From: Embiotoca jacksoni
Lineage: Eukaryota > Chordata > Actinopteri > Embiotocidae
NCBI GenBank assembly: GCA_022577435.1
Contig: JAKOON010000008.1
Coordinates: 17,285,001-17,349,000, forward strand
Direction of reading: 5' to 3'
DNA length: 64,000 nucleotides
Shown: piece by piece, positions 22,961 through 38,000 of the stretch
Layout of the letters: each line of letters starts with the position of its first letter
How positions within the stretch are numbered: the stretch's first letter is position 1
Program-made: the position numbers and the translations under genes
Notes under the pieces: generated by a model
The model's input: only the letters and a program-made list of their open reading frames with translations
What the model was told of the DNA's origin: nothing
The model's database searches: none

Positions 22961-25020
22961 GTGTTTACTCGGACGTAATGTTTTGAGAACACATGTCCAG
23001 ACTATGAATGTAAATTGTACATGGGGTGAAGGCTCAAGTGTCTTTCCAGATTCCGCGTTGTGTTTTGTCCTCATCAAGTAGAACAAAATAGATGAGGAGG
23101 GACGGCATCACCTGCCATTCGCATGTCGACGTGAGCAGAAACGATTTGCTTGGAATAGGAAACATGTCTTGAGGTCCTACCATGGTAGCCCCCTCCCTGT
23201 CCCCATGATCTCTCACCATCCTGACTGCCATCTTTCAGTATGCGAGCCTCACTTTGAGTGTGATGCAGCCCGGGTGTGCTCGTCTCCTCGATGGGCTGTG
23301 CGACTGTAAAATGATCAGTCGTGGCTTTTTTCTGAAGGATCGGTGGGAGGCATTTGATACTTTTCATCCTGCTCATTTTTGTGCATTACCAGATTATTGT
23401 ACACTGAGTGTTGTACAATACATGCAGCTTCATGTTTTAAAAAAAAAAAAAAAAAATCCTGAAAGGAAGGAAAATCTTTTGTATTTTTGATTTCAAAAGG
23501 CATGTCATATCTACTTTTTAAATGTATTAATGAAGATTTAACTTTACATCGGATGGAGTGTTTCTTTCCTTTTTTTTTTTTTTTGTTCTTTTTTTTTTTT
23601 TTTTTTTTGTTCTTACAAATATCTGTATGTTTAGTTTAGCGCAATGTCACTGAACTGTTAAACTTAGCATGTAGAGAATACAGCTTGCTTTGTGGAAAAG
23701 TCCTGAATTAAATTTTAATCCTGGCACTTTTTCTGCAGAAAACGGTCGTGTTAATGATTTTTATTTTTTAATATCTGTTAAGCCATTTTACTTGCAAGAA
23801 TTGCTATTTGTGCTGAAGATGTATTTAAAAATGTTTGAAGACATCTTTGTTATCTGTCAGGCTGTATGCTATTGTAAAGTGTATATACAGTTACATTTCA
23901 TTTCTGAAACAAAGTTTTAAAGTTAAAAACATCTTGCATGCCCTTTGTTTTTATTCCTCTCCACAGTCTTAGATGATGATGTTTGACAGATAAAGAACGA
24001 ATAGAGGAATTGTACAGTCACATCACACGTGCACTGGAATAGTAGAAATGGACTCATTATATTGATGTAGTAGTATTAACGGTACACCTACAAAATGTAA
24101 GGCCCATGTTTCATTTGTGTGTCTGATAGCCTAACTGTTTTTATCAGGGTTTGAGCAGTGTAATGTCATATTTAAGTATTTTAAAAATCGCCTAACGGCA
24201 ATAGATAGTTGTCTTAGTTTGTTTTTAACCTTTCTATAGAGGCTTGAGAGAGTAGCCTGTTTTTTTTTACTCCTGTAGCCAAACATCAACGAAATTGCCA
24301 TTAATTAAACCTTTATAGGTGGTTCAGTTACTCTCAACATGGTTTAATTTAATTAAGTTTTATTTAATGTAAGTTATCTCCAGGGATTTAACATACTCGA
24401 GTCCATCAGAAACGTGCAACGTTCTTGATTTTATTTATGTAAATAATATACATTTATTTATTGACATTAACTTTCTAAAATGAGATTTTACAGTTAATGG
24501 ATTGTATTTAGGAGTTCTGTGTAGTTTTAATGCTTTAAAGGAAGAAAACCTAAAAATGTGCTGACATCAAAGTCACCCCCGAGTGTTTAATTTAAAAGGG
24601 ACTTCATTTTTCACGAAATGTGAAATTGTATGTTCTCCATTAATGTAGGAAAAGCAAATACATTCAGTCATTATTATTCTCTTAACTTACCCACGTTCGT
24701 GATCATCCTGTCGGTGGGAACTAATTAATGCCAGTCCCAGTCAATAAACAGCATCTTCAATGCCTCCCAGGAGTCGGGTTGTATTTGGGAGTTTAGAAGC
24801 TCTTTGTAGCAGATGTCATGTAAAATCCTCCCGCAGTCAGTCTGGTGTCTTCTGTCTCCTTCGACAGGACTCGTGTTTCAGACGGATCAGTTAATCAACA
24901 CACATCATTAATATTGCAGCACCGATGGCCGTGCTTGTTGCTGAAATCCCTTCTGCGTTTCACAGCCCTCATTTCGCACCTACCTTTTTTTTTTTTTCCC
25001 CTCCTTTAGCGTTGCGCTTA
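22961..25020. other. Intergenic, ctdspl2 to strc, no gene seen
   Basis: AT-rich, with poly-A at 23438 and poly-T at 23570-23608. Open frames on both strands are short and have no recognisable content. The last 300 bases become more GC-balanced and probably lead into the strc 5' UTR (25021-25327), which was not delimited. Confidence 0.4.
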
Positions 25021-25327
25021 ATTACGCTGCTCTCAGACCGGGTGTAGAGTTGCAGAGTGGACAGTGAGGTGAGGAGGCTGCGGACTCTCCGAGCACATTG
25101 ACGTGTGAGAGGGATCATCACTTCAACCTGAAGTCTGAAGGAAGTTTGAACGGGGTTTTCTCCAAGGTCTGACTTTGAGCGTCAACAAATATGAAGGCTG
25201 TTCTCTGTCTGGTTCTTCTGCCTCAGCTGAATATTTCCTCTGCATCAACTGGATAAAGTGGATTTTTTTTAATTTTTTTTTTTTAAAGCTTTACTGTCAT
25301 CCGGAGTGGCATTTGAGGACACTTACA

Positions 25328-28300
25328 ATGTGGTCGGCACCAGCTGTTTGCGTGGTGTGCATCTTATTTGGTAAGTCTTAACAAAAAAGGTTTCCCAAAG
25401 ATTTTATAGTGTTTAACTTTAAAAAAAAAAAATTGCAAGTAGACAAAACTTTAGCGAGGTGACAATATGATGAGATCAATATTTGATAGGTAAAGCTAAA
25501 ATCCTTAAGGTGAACTGTAAGTTGAGCCTAATTAAGTTGAAAGATGGGATCTCTGTCTGGAATAAAAGCGCCTACAGTCAAATGTATTAATGTTTCTCTT
25601 AGAACAGGCAATATTCTGCTTCCTCTCTGAGCATCTAAAGAAAATGCTAAATTAATTTATCTTTGTCATATCTGCAAACGAGGCTTCAAACTTAAGTGGG
25701 AATAAGTTGGTTGAATAAAGATATTAAAAGACCGTCAGAAGCTCAACAGAGATGAACATTTCCTGTTTTTTCTTTTCTCCATACCTACAGGGATCATATG
25801 TGATGTCAAGCAGGTATGTTCACAACCCAAATCAATACAAAGAAAGGAAAAACTCACTTCCACTGAGGCCACCAAGTTAGAGGAATCTATCCATAAAGTT
25901 ATTCATGAAATCCACTCTTTGTCTCATGAAAACTCCCGCAATTTCCACGTCCCTCCTTCAGGAGAGAGTACGAACCTGAATTCATATTATGATGTTGTAA
26001 GTAACTTGTATGGTGTCTTTCAACCACTGCTGAAAGGAAGATTCATAGATGACCTCCCCAAAACATTAGTGTGTATTCTGTCTGGGAGAGAGGACTGTGG
26101 ACTGGAGGCGGAGCTGACAAAGACGGTGTCTCTGGAGTTAGGGAAGCCGCTACTGACCTTCCTGTCGTCTCTGAGGTCCCAGACCTGCACGCCGCTGACC
26201 ACCGATGGAGAGTCAACCAGCTTCTTCGGGGCCGACCTCAGGGGGGGGGAGTCGACCACGGCGGCACTTAGTGGTTTTCAGCAGACGATTAGCAATATAC
26301 TGTCAAGTCTGCCTCTTTCTGAGAGTTTGGTGGGTTCTGTGAGTGGCCTGATGGATGCATCTGTGATGCACGTCCTGAAGTTCATGGCAACGTTGCTCCA
26401 AGTACCACTGGACTATATCAAGATAGCTTTACAGTTTGGAATAAGAGTCCCATTTTTAGACGAAAAAGAAACCTGTGAACAAGGTCAGACAATATTTTTC
26501 ATCAGTATCTGACGTTACATACTATATGTTATGATATGTAATATAATGTGTTACACAGTTTATCATTACAAATTCTTCCATCTATGCTAATTAAACTGTT
26601 TTCCTATTGTTTGGCAGGAGGTCTCAAGCAACTCATTATGTGGTGAGTCATTAGTGAAATTCACATAAACCATGTTTTCATATTAGAGCTGCTGTGTGGA
26701 GCGTTTGACCACAAGTAGCACTATGGGACCGTGTTTTTAAGATGCATGTACTCGAGGCTGTGAGAGAGACAATACACATGCCTACTGCTGAAAATTACAT
26801 TCAATTTGGATTCATTTTTGCCATAGACAATGTTACATGACAGTTGGTGCGCTTCAACAGCTTTCTAGAATTGGTCTCCATGTTAGAATTGTTTTTTTGT
26901 TTTGATAAAAACCCAAAGCCAAGTTTTGTGCTTCAAAACTTCAGGGAGGAAGTACATGACAACTTTAAAGGTGCATTTTGCAGGAAACATCCAATCACTG
27001 AGTCTAAAAATACAGATATATTTTATGAGAAAGGAAATGAATTCAATACTATTGTAGACATAGAGATGCACACAATGTATTGTTGTAAGAAAGTCAGAAT
27101 GTGGACTTTAATGTAAAAACTGCACATGGTAGCTTTAATGAACTTCTCCCTTCATGCCTGAGAGCAGTAAAAACACAGAGCAGCTGGAGCAGCTCTCATT
27201 AAATCTGTATTTTGCAAATATTGTTATATCATGCTGTGTATCTAATCTGTACTAATTACTAAATGCCTGTTTTGTTTAGGGGAATAAAGCACAATGTGAC
27301 CTGGTCTCTGAGTATCCCACTGATTGACATCCTCCTGAACAGCTTCCTGACTCCAGAGCAGTCTCTGTGCACATATCCAGGGCCGGAGTGCGTCTCCTTC
27401 CAACGCAGCCGCTCAGAGACTCAAAACCACACAGACATCTACGAGATCCTGTGTGATCACCACGATCTGGCCACGCTCAATGACACACTCTGTACTGACG
27501 TCCTCTCGGGTTCAGGAGCAGGATCTTCCACATCTGTGTTCACCTTATGCCTGGCGTTAAACTCCCTCAGCCCCGGACAAATACAGAAGGTGTGGAGCAA
27601 CATGTGTAATGTTATTCAAGCCCTGGTGTCTCCACTCGTCAGCAGGTCATCCGACTGCAGTGTTGGGGACACGCATCTCTCCCCTGCTGTCCCCCCTCTC
27701 TACGAGACTCTGCCCCCCCTTCCTACTGCGCCTCATCGAGTAGCCCGAGATGCCTCCAACCTCAAACAGCTGGCCTGCAACTACAACAGCTGGCTGGAGA
27801 ACGACGTTGCAGACGCTGTCCTTGTATCACTGTGCAGCGATAACCAACGTGAGGAGTTTGTGAGGCAGGTGTGTAACAAGGCTTCGTTGATGAGGAAGCT
27901 GCTCGCAGACAAGATGAACAGCTGGTTGTACGGATACTGTGCTAACTCCTCTGCAGACCCCGGGTACATGGTGAGTCAGTTCTGCGTGTATGAGCGGTGG
28001 ATCGACCAGCCCACGGTCTCAGTCTCCCCCTCCCTGCTGGAGTTCTGCATGAGCCTGGACCGTCCCAGACTGATCGAACTCATCTGTGAGCACACCGGAT
28101 TCTTGATGCTTTTAATCTCCAACCCTGACAACTGGCACCTCATGCCTAATTGCACCAACATGCCCCCCGCGCCAGCTTTCCCAAACCCAAATTTATTACA
28201 GCTGGATTCTTGTCGTTACTCAGATTGGCATGATGTGATGCAGATATCCACGGATCTTCTGTCAAAGTGCATCCTCTTGGATCAGAGTGGTTTTACTCAA

Positions 28301-31300
28301 CAGATTTGCTCCAACAAAACGTTTCTAAACAGCCTTCTGCTTAATAATGAGAACGCCTGGCTTGAGACGCACTGCAACACCTCTCCTAACTTTCCACGTC
28401 CACCGGTGACCACCCAGTCCTTTGACATCGTAGGCTGGTGTAACTACCACACATGGGGAGAGCGGCAGGTGGACGAGTCAGTGGTCGGCCTCTGTTGGCA
28501 GCACGATCAGGATGCTTTTCAGGACAACGTCTGCTGCAACGACTCCTTGTATGAGAAGCTGTTATATCACGATCAGAACAAATGGCTCACATCAGTCTGC
28601 AAAGATGTGGGGAAAATAACCGTCGTACCGCAGGTGGGCATTTTACCTGGATGACATCGACATGTGAATACAAGGTCTTAATTAACCGGCATTAAAAGAA
28701 CATATATATATATATACACATATTGAATGTTTCCGTTAGAGAATTATTATCAGCACAAGTTACAGACAATGTCATTCTAGAGATATAGTTTATCAGCCAT
28801 GTACAATGCATACACACACTACACATGTGCAAATAACCATGTGTCTACACAAAGGATTCTCCGACTCTTTATCCACTCTTGTATTCTGTATACACACAAT
28901 AAAAAAACATAAGACAACAGTGTTAACTAGATTAAAAACAGTAAACTGTTACAGGAAACAAGTTCAAATGTTATTTATATCCACTCAGTAGTACAGACTG
29001 TGTATCCTGATTTTCTATTCACAACCCTCTGTCCTTCAGGTGTGCAACTACTCTGATTGGACCCGTCCGATCATCGTGGACATGACTGAGCTCGCTGTCT
29101 GCGCTGAGAACGACTCTCTTAACTTCACCTCCAAAGTCTGCGCCAACGAAACAGTCCTCCGGAACCTGTTGGCCAATCAGGACAACACCTGGTTGATACC
29201 GCACTGTGCCAACCATTCAAATCCAGGGGTGTCTCCTGGTGGAGGAGGGGGATATGGTGGAAGTGTGACTGGATTCAAACCTGCTGAGCAGTGTCAGTAC
29301 TCCGGCTGGAGCATATCTCCTCCAGATGTGGCTCTGCTGACTCTGTGCTGGGAGCATGACCAGACCAACTTTGTCTCATCCATCTGCCCCAATGCCGGTC
29401 TTCTCTTTTTTCTTTCCCGGGAGCCGTCTAGCATGTGGGTGAGCAGCATGTGCACCACCTTGGCCAACTACAGCACCACCACCACCACCACCACCACGAA
29501 CACGAATGACAGCACCAGTACAGACCCTGATTTTTGCCTCGCAAGGAATCTGGTGAAACAGGTCAACTGGAACTGCTCTGTCGACCTCACGTCAGCCTGC
29601 CGACCTGGTGCCACTCAGAACACGGTCCTGCAGGTTGTGGTGCGCTGCTGGGTGGAGAGCCTGAGCTCCAGAGTGGAGAATCTGCTCACTCCACCAGTGG
29701 CTACAATGTTGGACAACGCAGTCAGCACTGTTGTGGTTATCCTGTTGACCCTGGAGGAGGTCCAGAGCACCTCCTGGCATGTCACCGAGAACATAAGACA
29801 GAGTGTGCTGCAGTCTGTAGTTCACTATTTCAAGAGGGAAAACAACTCTGATGCGAAGCGTGTCTTGCTGCAGTGTTTTGGGGTAGGTGTCTCAGAAAAA
29901 ACACGTGATCGCATGCCACACGTGATTGTGCACGAAGGAAACATGCATTTTGCTTGTGGGAAACGTGGTTTTATAACGTTTTCTTGGTGTAATGTGTGAA
30001 GGCCATTTGTATTCCCATGTGTAAACCTCTCCACATATTTTCCCCATGTTACCATATGTTGCAGCACATGGTAAACATGTGTTATACATGTGGTCACGTG
30101 TGTCCCATGTGGAAAACAGGGGAATCTTGTGTATTTCTTTGGAAGGTATTTTAATTGCGCAGCAGTTGAAAAAAAAAAAAAAGAAATATTCTGATACTTC
30201 ACTTAAGTACCAAAACTTCAATATAGAAAATAATGTGTTTCAAATGAATGTGTTATTAATTATAAGGCCGTGAGGATTATACTCAGAGGAGGAAGATGTA
30301 CTTTTACTGAGGTGAAAATATCAGTACCACAGTGTAGAAGTATTCTGTTACAAGTAAAACTCATTCATTCAAAAAGTATTTGTATCAATATACTCTTAAA
30401 ATACCAAACATGTATGTACTTTGATACTTTCCGCCACTGCTATTATATAATTATATGACTGGATTATCATTACTGATTCAATCTTTACGCAGCATTTTTC
30501 TAATTTAGTCGGTCGAAGTTGAGGACTAAACTATTTGTTCGAGGTAATGAAGTATAATTTTAGCTACTTTCTTGGAAATGCACTGTGCAGTTTAATCAGA
30601 GCAGCGTGCCAACAGAGATTCTCCATCATCTTTTATTCAGATAGACTCAATCAGTTTCTGTGTTGAACATTTCATTGACTTTATAGTTTATCTAATTATT
30701 CATCATATCAGTTACCATTAGTGTCGTTGTGTAGCAGCCGACCTCCAGCGTAAAGGCAGCCTAGAGCTGGTGTCCGGTTTCACTCCTGTCATCGATATGG
30801 ACATGATGAATCTCTTCCTCTGGGTGTAATCTCGACTGGCTCACACCTGATTTGACAATTACAGTAATGTGTGAAAAGAGACACCCAGATTACATGCTGC
30901 TACTAATCCATCTATAAATACTGTTACTATTGTGTGTGTTTCCTACCTGTAGACTGTACTAACTAACCTGATGCTGACAACAAGAGAAGTGACCAATGAT
31001 GAACTGCTTCTCATTAAGGTGAGATTATACTGTGTCATAAACTGAGAGTTGTACAATGTCTTGACTGTCTGATGACTTCTTTTATGTGCAGGAGTACTTT
31101 AATATACCGCTGAGCAGCCTGAAGCCAGTGCTCAGTGCAGCTCACATCAGCACCGTCAGACTGATCCTTCAGTACTACAGCAGCAACAAGGATACACTGC
31201 AGGTGAATTAGCACATCATTACACGACATGTGAACCCAACACTGACCACATCGATCCACCTTTTCTTGTTGCTTCCTCTCATCTCTGTTTCACTGTGATG

Positions 31301-34300
31301 GAGTCTGTTGAGTCCTCTTGTTGTTGATTACCCCGTATTTCACTCTTGCTGGCTCTTTTTGTTTCTGTTTGCCAGTTTTCTGATAAGTACCTGTCCACCA
31401 TGGCGTCAGTGCTGTTTCACAACCACCTGGTGATGGACGATAAACTCTTCCCTGAGCTGGCTCCCCTGCTGGCTGCAGCGAGGCCAGCGGACATCCTTGC
31501 GTTGCCCTCCCTGCAAAACAAAACTAATGTGTAAGTGATGGTGTTAGTTTGTTATTTCTAATGACCCAGTTGCTGGACACAATGTAAATCATTTAATGGA
31601 TCATTTTACTGTTGGTTTCATCTATGCGGTTGCCTCCTTTCTCAACGCATCGCGCCAGTGGGAGTTATTGAAGGATCCTCAAATGTATGTTAGATGCAAT
31701 ATTTCATTAATCCATTCGGGTAATTGAATAATGAATCCCTTAAACCCCAGGCTTTTCTTTTTTTAATTGCACCTGAAAAACGATCCCAGATTTCAGTCAG
31801 TAACAGCTCCACAACTGTGAAGCCAACATGAGCAACCTTGGGAAAAGTGTTACTTGGAAGTATTTTGAAATACAAAAAGTCTATTTGTTTCGAGTAAGAT
31901 TTAAAAAAAACATTTGATATTTTAAATAATGCCTAATCTAAACTGTAAATTAGACCGTAAATAACAGCCTTCTAATAGAAAAATCAGTGATTAAACACTG
32001 ATGTAATTGAACCGTGTTCCAAAAGCTGCAACTCAACTAAATTTGAAGAGACAGAAATTAAGCAAAAACATTGTTAAATCCATCTTAGCTGTGCCAGTAC
32101 CGAGATCCAGTCTGCTGCTGGTACAGGGACCTTCAGGGTGGAAGGGGTGCAGAACACCTGTTTAAAGGTGCTCATTCACGGTATCATCCTTCTTCATTTT
32201 TTAGATTGACACCTATAGTATGTTTAAACTTACAGAAAAAACACACCTGTGCAAAAACGTCTGTGACCACATACACGTGACTTTGCACATGTGAAACATG
32301 TATTCTGTCCAGGGAAACGGGGTTTTGGAACATTTTTGTGGTGTAATATATGGAGCCCATGTAGAGTCCAATGTGAAAACGTTTCCACATATTTCCCCAT
32401 GTTGTCATATGTTGCAACATGTGGTAAACATTTGTCAGACATTTTATCACCAAGTCCCGTGTGAAAACCATGTGAAAGCTGTGTTTTTTTTCTGTAACGC
32501 TATTGCACAATGTATTGCACCTTTCCGAGCAGTAATTACTGTGACATCCTTTGCACATCTAAGATCTTACAAAAAAAAAAAGGTCTCTGTTGGAAAAGAC
32601 AGTTTTGACTCGGCTAGCAAAAATTCATTAATTTAATTAGTTTTTCCTTCAGTTTTATTTGCCAGTAGAATAGTGAATACCCTTTATTTCAGTGGTGCAG
32701 AATCATGCAATCTCACTGTCCGATGTAAATAATGCTTCTACCTGAACACCTCTGGTGTCAGGCACCGTGTGTCATTGTGCCATGGGGTGCCAGGAACATG
32801 CATTATACATAGAAAGTACTAGTTCACTGACTAGATTTCAATCTGGACAGAGCTTATATTGCCACATTCCATTTAGAGACATAGTTTCACATCTGTATGG
32901 TAAATATATGGCTAGCAGGCAATTAGTTCATAGTTAAACATTAAGATTTGAAAAAAAAAAAGGGGAAACAGAAAGCCTGGTTCCATCCAGAGGTGAAAAA
33001 AAAATCCACAGCAAGAAATTCAACACATAAACCCAGTTGAATAGTTTACATCATTGTGGTTTGCTTTTTTTTGTGCAGTTTGAAGATGAGAGATATAAAA
33101 TATTGATTCATGAGCTTTATGACAATTTAGTTTACCTTTCGACTTAGTGAGGCTTATTGCTTCATATTTAACAATCACATCCAAGATATTGGATCAATCT
33201 GCTCATCTGTTAACAGGAAAACAAATTAGAACAATATTTTATAACATGTCAAACAATTCATTTGAAGATTTAATTTCAACCTTGCTCATGATTAAACACA
33301 TTCTCATAACCTCACACTATGTTTAAATGTCTTAAATGCAATCTTTCAAAGCAGGCCACATACAATTTAAATATATCCAATAAAACGTTTACACTATATC
33401 AGACAACATACTTTCTTATTTGGTGTTTTCCGAGGCGGGACACCATAAACAGAAACCTCGGCAGTATGACCCAGGAGCAGCGGCAGGCGTTCGGCTTGTG
33501 GTACAGCAAAGTTCTGCAGCCGTCCAACATCACCAGAGGTCATCAGTCGCTCATCAGAGACACCGGGAACCTGATCGCCTACCTGCCCTTCCAAAACTTC
33601 CAACACCTCTCAGCTGCTCAGGTAACAGCCCGCTGAGCTCTGACACCTGGCTGCGAAACCCGAGAAGTCCGGACGCGGTTCGATTAGCCGCGGGACACCG
33701 CGGAGCCACTCGTCACATTCTGGTCCAAAGAGAACACAGACTCCTCTTTCTCTGTCACCACCAATGTGTGTCCTATGCTTGTGGCTGATATTCAATAAGT
33801 AAAGGTAGAAACACATGAATTAAGAATGACCACAAGATACATGGTTACTGATGTTTCAGCACTCAACTCTGAATATAACAGTTTTAAAGGACTAATTCTG
33901 AATTTTGGGATAAACTATTATTTTCTTGTTATGTAAGACTGCCCAGTAATTATGACGTTACCAGTTGCCAGTTAGCTTAGCAGACACGTCTGGAAAAACT
34001 GCAAACTGACATTGTAAACACTGTGTTTCTGATGTTTCTGAAAAATAAGGTAAAACATGTTAATTAGTGAGTTTTAGAGGTGCCTGTCAACTTTTTTTTT
34101 TTTTTTTTTACTTTACAAAGCAAGGCCAGCTGTTGCTCTTCATATTTAATATACCGCTATGATGTAATGTACCATATCAGTCTGCTCATTTAACCCTCAG
34201 AGAGTAAATCAGCACATTTCCCCAAATGTCTAACTATTACTTGAAAGTGTTTATCTATGTTGGTTTAGGGTAGCAAATGGAGTCCCCGAATTAAAAGCTT

Positions 34301-35020
34301 GCACATCCAGATGAATAGATATTTGCTTTAATTTAGTGTTAATGGAAAAATATGACCACAGGGAAAAAGGCTTGCTCATGGTTCAGAGTGTGATGTGTGC
34401 AAACTGTTTTCCTAACCAAATAGACATATTGCACAAATGTCGTACTATCCCTTGAGATGAGATCGTGATTTTGCAAGATGTGAAGTCAACTGAATTATTT
34501 CATTTTTCATGTTTTTTTTAATTTCTGAAGAACATCATCTGACCGTGTTTATATATTCTGTTGATAGACACCTACATATTTTCAAGAATTTTCACATATT
34601 TCGATTCAAATTCTTCTCTCATCATCTTTCTCTGCAGCTGTTGGACGGGCTGGATGTGCTGCAGAGAAACACCTTCACTTCTCTGAAGCAGGAATTCATA
34701 GCTCGCACCCTCATCGGCACCTACAGGAACCTCACAGCTCAGGACTTTACCAGGTTGGGAACGACTGTATGGAGGCTCCTCCAACCTTTCTCTCTGTGTA
34801 AACTGTATCTGAAGCATTCTGATAATTAGTTTGGATTTGATTTGCTTGGTAATTTCAGGTACATTTTTAACCTTGATAGTATCTAAGCGTCATTTAATAA
34901 TTTGTCACATAAAGAGATTGTTTGTGTGTGTTGCATCCAAAATGAGATATCCTTCATTTGAATAAAGTCACACACAATGCTCAGAGTTGAAATTTGAGGG
35001 ACTGCTGTTAGAATATATAG

Positions 35021-35064
<44 letters not shown>

Positions 35065-38000
35065 GATGGACATACGGTAATAAATATACAGTATGTATTG
35101 ATAAATTAGAGCCTTAACTTTCTGTTATTAAGGTAAAAAAAAATTAAAAAGAACTCACAGCTATACAAGCTTTGTGGAATAAATATGTTTTTAGGGTAAA
35201 AAAGCATTTTCATTCATGTCCAAATTATTTTGAATAAGAAAAAAAAAAAAAGATGACTGTTTTCGCAATTTAGAAAATGCTCTCATTTTTAGAACAAATT
35301 TGGAAACAAGTATTTAACCAGAAAGTCAGCATAAATATCTATTGAAAAGGTATCTTGATATTATGTAAACTACTCTACTATTAATACAACTTAACACTTT
35401 CCTTTTGTGGGCTTAACATTAAATGTCTTACATATATGTTATGTTCAATTGTGCCGTAAGCAATATAATTATGTCATCTTAAGGCCATACCTCTACAGAC
35501 TCGACCCCATTAATAAAAATAATGTCTTTTGTTTTTTTTGGAAGGTGTGTTTCAGGTGTGTTGTTTAAACTGTGTGTGATTTTAGGCTGGGTGAAATCTC
35601 GTGCCTGGCAGACCCAGAGGACCTCCTCGTATACAAAAGCACAGACGCCTTCACAGTGATCCAGGACAGTATTATGAACTGCATATTACACGGAGTCAGT
35701 CTGCCCAGCCAACTGGTAGGAACACAGATGTTAATATATCCTTTATTCAATGTTTTTGAAACGTGTGCGTTCATGTAAGAATTGCATTTAAGGAGTATTA
35801 TTGATATACTGTATGAACTGTGTTTGTTGTGAATCTTATTTCCAGGTTTTCAATTTGTTACTGAACACCAGAGAACTGCAGGTCCCGTACTTGCTCACCG
35901 CAGACCGACTGGCGGAGCTCGCCCCCCTCCTGCCCTCACTGGGTGTTACTTTCCTGCAGAATCTCACAGCGTCGCAGCTGCTCGCTGTCCTCCCTGCCCT
36001 CAACTCGGTCTCTTTCAGTTCTGCACAGGTAGGGCAGTGAATTCATCCTGTGATGTACGGTAGATGGCGAGCACAATCATCATCTATAACTTGTATAACT
36101 TGATTTTGATCTGTCGTCTTTTTGAGATACACAGTTTGTTTTCTTTCATTGAACATGAAGTCCAGGTGTCAGTGAGTGGGGGTGTAGTCTGTCTATTTCA
36201 CTGCACAAACCTCTATTTGTTGTAAATGGTTGGGTTTCCTAGCAGCTGTTTGGCTTGTATGAGGAACAGCTGACAGGCAGCCTATCTTCTGCTCTCTGAC
36301 CCCTGGTGAGGCGGCTCATGAGGCAAAGACCTGATCTTTACTTTGATCTTTGCTATCATCTGAATTGGAGCCTTTTATTTGACCTCAGCCTCACAGCTGT
36401 TGTCTCGGCTTTACATGTCATAAGGAGTCTCGAAGGGGATTAACATCTTCGAATTTACATAGTTCAATAAAGGAGAGATCATTAGGAGCGAATAACAATT
36501 TCTTGACGTCAATAAATGTCCCAAATGAATATAAGAGATAGAACAGTATGTATTTTCTTGATTCCTGTTGTTCTGGGTTTTGTACCCTCATGGTTGAAAT
36601 GCACTTATTGTAAGTCGCTTTGGATAATAGCGTCAGCTAAATGTAATGTAATGTAATGTAATGTAATGTAACAGGACCCCCGGAGCCATCGATGTTGGAT
36701 GTGGTAGAGCGGATTTTAAATTGTTGTTTATATGGCAACTAATCACAACGTTAAGCATCTCAGGGCACTTAAGACAGGAACCCAACAATTTAACAATTCC
36801 CACATGAGCGACAGCTGGAGAGAAAAACTCCCTTTAAACAGGAAGAAAACCTCCAACACAAGCAGGTGGACGGTCATCTGCCTCGAGCGGTTGGGGTGAG
36901 GGGAGAGTGGAGATGACTAATGGGAACTTCAGTGGAGGAGGAAGTTTGCGTATCAGGAGGTCTAAAAGACAGAATTACAGAATAACAATGATATTTAAAG
37001 AACAGGGATGAGAAACTGACTGGCTCAAAAGCGCAGGCATGAAGACTATTGGGCAAGTATGGCGATGGAAAATTATGAATGAGGGATTTGACAGCATGGA
37101 AAAGTGGAAGTGATGAAAGAAAATAGAGCATCAAGAAAAAAGCACACCTGCAGAGAAGTTGAAACATAAGGGAAGACATTTTCCTTATTGAACGTTTGCA
37201 TACGCTTCATTTTGGTAGGTCCATCATGGTAAAAATGTTGCTCAACCCCACTGAACTATACTTAATTTTTTTGGTGAAATGATGACGAAGACATAGTCTT
37301 TGATTTGAACACTTCATCCAACATGACTCAGAGTTGTAACAGTTAAAATGACCTCTTTATATTTATTTTTTACTGTTTTACTCTGTTTTCAGGCCGCCAT
37401 CATTGTAGACCAGCTGTCTTCAAGTAACAAGGTTAGTTATTTTATAAAAACATGTAAAGTGGTGTTCTCTGTATTTTGTGGTCTGACCCTCACACCTTCT
37501 TCCCGTCTGCCCAGCTGATCCCAGGCCAGCTGCAGGAGCTCAGCTCCCTCCTCGTAGGCGTGAAGACGGAGGTGCTGCTGACTCTCACCTCTGACAGACT
37601 GCTGTCTTCTCTGACCGCCGTCAGCCGTGACACACAGAGCCTCTGCCCGCAACACAAACAAGGCCTCAGCCCACCACAAGCCAACGCTATCACCACCAAA
37701 CTATGGGTACAACACACACCTCATTCATGTTGACTTCAAGAACTTCATGAAAAAAAATTCTATTTTCTAGTTTAACAAAATAAAAGAAACATAAATTGAC
37801 AGTAAAGAGCTGAACGAAAGTAGCATATAAGAAACATTATATTCATTGTTAAGAACACAATATCCAATATTCACTTTTTTCTCGACAGCTGCAGCACTGT
37901 TCTTTGTGTTATCTCCCCTTTGTTTGGACCAGGGCTTCCCAGAAGTGGTCGACTGGTTGAGCGATGTGGAGCCTTTGCTCGACTGCACGCCTCTGCTCAG

